Of a stretch of 64,000 bases of DNA, positions 55,309 to 64,000 are shown piece by piece; positions within the stretch are counted from its first letter, which is position 1, and each line of letters starts with the position of its first letter. This DNA is from Pagrus major (Eukaryota > Chordata > Actinopteri > Spariformes > Sparidae), in NCBI RefSeq assembly GCF_040436345.1, contig NC_133215.1, positions 20,343,306 to 20,407,305 on the forward strand, in the 5' to 3' direction. Below the pieces are notes generated by a model, which worked only from the letters and a program-made list of their open reading frames with translations, was not told the origin of the DNA and did no database searches. Position numbers and translations under genes: made by a program.

Positions 55309-57330
55309 CTTGGCTGATTGTTTGTTGTCTGTTACAAAAAAAAAGGAAAAAATCATTAGTTGATCTGCTCACTAAATGACAGTATAACTGCTAACATTTC
55401 CTTAATTATCACAGAGGGGATTTTGGTTATGTGGACAACTTTGCATTTTATCTCTCATAGGAAAATCAATGACATGAGGATGGCTTTCAACACAAACAAG
55501 CACCAACATTGGTCGAATGGCATTTGCTTTGGTTATACATTAACCACAGTCACCGGCAGAAACAGAAGGGGTCTGAATCTCCTTTAAGTAAATAAAAAGT
55601 GCTTCAAGCTGACGTAATCCAAGGTTTCGGTTGAAGTATGAGAAGTCGTAACCACACTTTATTTTTAAATTTGTCTTGCCTGCGAGTTATTTCAAGCGTT
55701 ATCAAGCACACACCTGAACACAAAGGAAGAGAAATTCACTTCCCCCAGCTTTGAACTTGTATATTCTTCATTGTAAAACTGTACAGGATATTTTATAGTC
55801 TGGTGCAATCTATCAATTAAACCTTAAAATTATAACCCCTATCTATATTAACAGAGTCCAAAGCTCTGTTCTGTTCAAGCTCTGTTAAATGTTAACAACT
55901 TAAATTTTCCAATGCCATAAAATGAATGGCAAACGATTAATGAGGTCAAGGTATCTTCTTATCAACTCACTGGTAGTCAAACTGCAAGGAGCCCAGAAGA
56001 ACCATAAAACACACACACACACCTTGTCCCCAACATTGCACCACATTTTTTTCCATCTACAATCTGCGTCAGAGAAGTGAACTCACTTTTATGGTTATTG
56101 ATCATATTTTTCTTCCTTATTGCAACTTTGACTGGAACTGTCTGTTAGCAGCTGTTCCTTGTTTTTCAAGAGGCAATAAAACGTTTCCATGACACTGGAG
56201 AACACCCAGTATATGGCTTGGCTGATATCATCGGCAGATATTGGCCTGTTACAGATACAGTATATCTGTATCGGTATATATATGTGGTCCGATATGCGCT
56301 GATAAGAAAAGTATTATTTAGAGAGGTTACAACACAGAGCAGGATGGAGGATCATTGCCATACAAGTGTATGTGTTGATTTAGAAACTTTTTACCAGTGT
56401 TGTAAAAAGTACCCAGAAGTTACACTTGAGTAAAAGTTAAGCTATCGTAAAGAAATATAATGTCATAGTATATTATTACCTGATTAATATTCTAAATATT
56501 ACCTTTCTGAATTTCTAAATTCCTTTTTAAAAAACTACATACAGCACCTTTAAGTAACAATAGTAATTTTCTGGCAACAAATGTACTCAAGTATCAAAAG
56601 TAGAAGTAAAAGTAAATTATACATATATTTATGTTTGTAAGTACTTTGTAAGTACGATATACCCCCTAAAAAACAAGTATGTCAAAACTGCACATGAGTA
56701 CAATACTTAGTTACATTCATCACGGCTTTATAATCCCTAATATCAGCATCGGCTCCAAAAGTTGAGTATCGGTCTACATGACCTCAAAATTGCATGCTGT
56801 TTATTTGAATACATTTAATGGAAGACTTGAGGCGTCTAAACAGGACAAAATGCAAAGTCAGAGAAAAACAGTTTAAGGTTCCTGCATCAGCTCTGTTCGT
56901 GCCAAAGGAGGAAGTTTAGTAGGTAGAGTCCAAGTTTTTTTATTATACATGTTACTGTTAAAGAGGACTGGGCTGGATGATACTCGGCTTATGAAGTCTG
57001 TAGGTGGTTATTATTGTGTTATCACCCATTAAACAAGACAACAGCTTCAACAAAATGTCAGTACTCGGACATTACAGGGAAATGGACATCAGGTAACAAC
57101 CAAGAACCTTAATTATCAAATAAAAAGTCCTTTGTTAACTCTTCACTTTGGCAAAAGCATACCAGATCAAGTCATATGCTCATTCACTATACTGTGTTTT
57201 CAGGCTGGTTTAGAAATAAAAGGTTTTTAACTGTTAATCATACAGTTAATAAAAGTATGAAAGTATGAAGCTCCTACCTGTACTGCAGAGAAGTCTGTCC
57301 GTCCGCTGAGGTCTGATCAATCAGGAGTGT
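55309..57330 (-). promoter_or_regulatory. 5'UTR exons and promoter side of the tetraspanin gene
   Basis: The coding exon begins after an acceptor (GTAACAG|ACAAC) at 55328, leaving 20 nt of UTR before the ATG. A separate non-coding first exon is likely at about 57330-57278, ending CAGTACAG|GTAGGAG. A TATA-like AGATAAAGGGG lies just upstream near 57353-57364 and could place the start near 57330. The intron (57277-55329) contains a MITE A end fragment and AGTACTT-type repeat. Confidence 0.45.
56468..56553 (-). mobile_element. Terminal fragment of MITE family A
   Basis: ACCTGATTAATATTCTAAATATTA...AAAACTACATACAGCACCTTTAA parallels the right end of the copy at 26963-27302. The rest of the element is absent. 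Located in the 5' intron of the tetraspanin gene. Confidence 0.5.
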
Positions 57331-57376
57331 CTGCTCAACGAGGCTTGCACATGCCCCTTTATCTTCTCATGGGTTT

Positions 57377-57463
57377 CACACACACACCCACCGACACACA
57401 CCGACACACACACACCGACACACACACACACACACACCGACACCGACACACACACACACAGAT
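57377..57463. repeat. (CA)n interspersed with CACCGA units
   Basis: CA dinucleotides broken by CCGACACACACCGACAC blocks, directly upstream of the inferred tetraspanin promoter. Confidence 0.85.
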
Positions 57464-57464
57464 A

Positions 57465-58556
57465 GTTGATGCCCTACACGACACACATGTCACCGACTTG
57501 CAAGCAACACTTCCTGGTGACCAAAGTCCCCTTTTAAAAATAGAGGGGAAACTTTCACAACCACCAACTTTACAACCAAGTCATGGTCCAAATAATAATA
57601 TTAATCTTCATTAATGATTCTTTACATTAACACAAAGCTCAAGGACTGTTTCAAAGAGAGCGGCCAATTCAAGGAATTAAATCATTTTATGATGGGAATA
57701 AACACAAAGTTGATGAATGTTTCATTTTGTAATGAATGGGAAAACACTTTGGGGATAAAATGTAGTGACTGATTACTAATAACTGTCAATACTGTGTAGA
57801 TACTTTTCTTATTATTTAAAAGAGTTGTTTGATACAGAAAAGTAGCATTCATTGATTTTCTCAAATGAAAACCAACAGACATAATGTATTGATCCACATC
57901 TTTTAATCTCAACTTTTAGAGGGACATGATAAAACTGGAAAATGAAATATTGAACAAGCATTAACCATTAAAAAACACAGAACACTATAAATTAAAAGCA
58001 AATGAGAATATCCCTCCAAAACATGGATGGATCTGAAATGACACAGCACCATCAAGGTATGTTTGACCTCAACCTTCAGGTATGTTTGACTTTGGACTGA
58101 ACAGTTAGTGAGCTTTTTCTTCCTCAGCAGGATCACACGGGGCAGGTTCACAAGATACACAGTGTGCGGTAACGAGTCATAGTGATGTATTTTCATGCGA
58201 CACCCACAGGGGGGCAGCATGATTAAAGTAAATCACAGTGATCTCCACTCCATGCTGACCTGTTTCATCGCCTTTCATTCACATCCTCGCCTGCAACAGG
58301 TGCTGTTCACCCACTAGACTAGAGAGAATAAAGCAGAGGTGTCGGGCAGAAGGCACAGCAGCTCTTTGGCATCTCAGCGTAACAGTCGCATTCAAATTAC
58401 AATGAAGAGTTGCCACCAAGTTGGGAAAAGATCAAATGAAATATAAGGGAAGCCAAGCATCCATGATAGTATTGCAGTAACATATGATAAAGTACATTCA
58501 CAATGAGAGATCTTTGACTGTGAGTATGAAACCCGCTTTCTATGAATTTCCAGCTA
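57465..58556. other. Spacer and probable 3'UTR of rab3d
   Basis: Lies between the tetraspanin promoter side and the rab3d stop codon. The proximal few hundred bases on the minus strand should be rab3d 3'UTR. An ATTAAA on the minus strand at 57902-57907 is a possible poly(A) signal. Nothing else recognised. Confidence 0.4.
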
Positions 58557-63801
<5,245 letters not shown>

Positions 63802-64000
63802 CTGTGGAGGAGCAGGACGGATGGAATACGTGACCATACATGGACTTTGCAAACAAATAGTGCTGAAACAATTAATTTATTAATTGATTGACAGAAATTC
63901 ATCGGCAATCATTTTTTGTTCCAGATCTGCTGCTTCTCTCCGATATAATTGTAATTTTCTTTTGGTTTCAGGTGGCATGTTTGGGAGGGAGAGAAACAAA

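Overview
The window reads as vertebrate nuclear DNA, most likely from a ray-finned (teleost) fish. The recognisable genes have short coding exons with GT-AG introns. Dinucleotide microsatellites, mainly (CA)n/(TG)n, occur roughly every few kb. The interspersed repeats look fish-like: the 3' part of a tRNA-derived SINE, short TTAA-flanked MITEs and hAT-like fragments. There are no bacterial-style operons, no CRISPR array, no rRNA and no free-standing tRNA gene.

Layout. (1) 0-2.3 kb: the 5' part of an unidentified plus-strand gene. It has a clear ATG exon followed by several short candidate exons, one directly downstream of a SINE; the splice phases do not all reconcile. (2) 2.3-43.6 kb: a long stretch with no recognised protein-coding gene. 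It holds a CpG-dense promoter-like block (9.2-10.4 kb), one weak minus-strand candidate exon, many microsatellites, MITEs, and several complex-sequence blocks that look like conserved non-coding elements. One of these carries three GGCACNGTGCC dyads within about 125 bp. (3) 43.7-45.3 kb: a complete two-exon DAN-domain gene on the minus strand, best called dand5 (charon/cerl2 class), with a TATA box and a small stem-loop in the proximal 3'UTR. (4) 45.4-50.6 kb: a repeat-rich spacer ending in a telomere-like GGGTTA triplet fused to a long (TA)n tract. (5) 50.6-57.3 kb: a complete tetraspanin gene on the minus strand (seven coding exons, 247 aa, TSPAN1/TSPAN16-like). (6) 58.5-63.8 kb: the complete coding region of a Rab3 GTPase on the minus strand (five coding exons, 221 aa, closest to Rab3D); its upstream non-coding exon lies outside the window.

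Context. The three recognised genes are co-oriented. From memory, human RAB3D and TSPAN16 lie together on 19p13.2, and DAND5 lies on 19p13.13 next to NFIX. The window may therefore be a rearranged piece of that conserved block. No NFI-family exon was found in the desert. The genes do not share a pathway: Dand5 is a secreted Nodal antagonist used in left-right patterning, the tetraspanin is a membrane organiser, and Rab3D acts in regulated exocytosis.

Exon limits were placed by reading splice sites and reading frames by eye. Repeat families were named from terminal motifs and remembered fish repeats, not from a database search.
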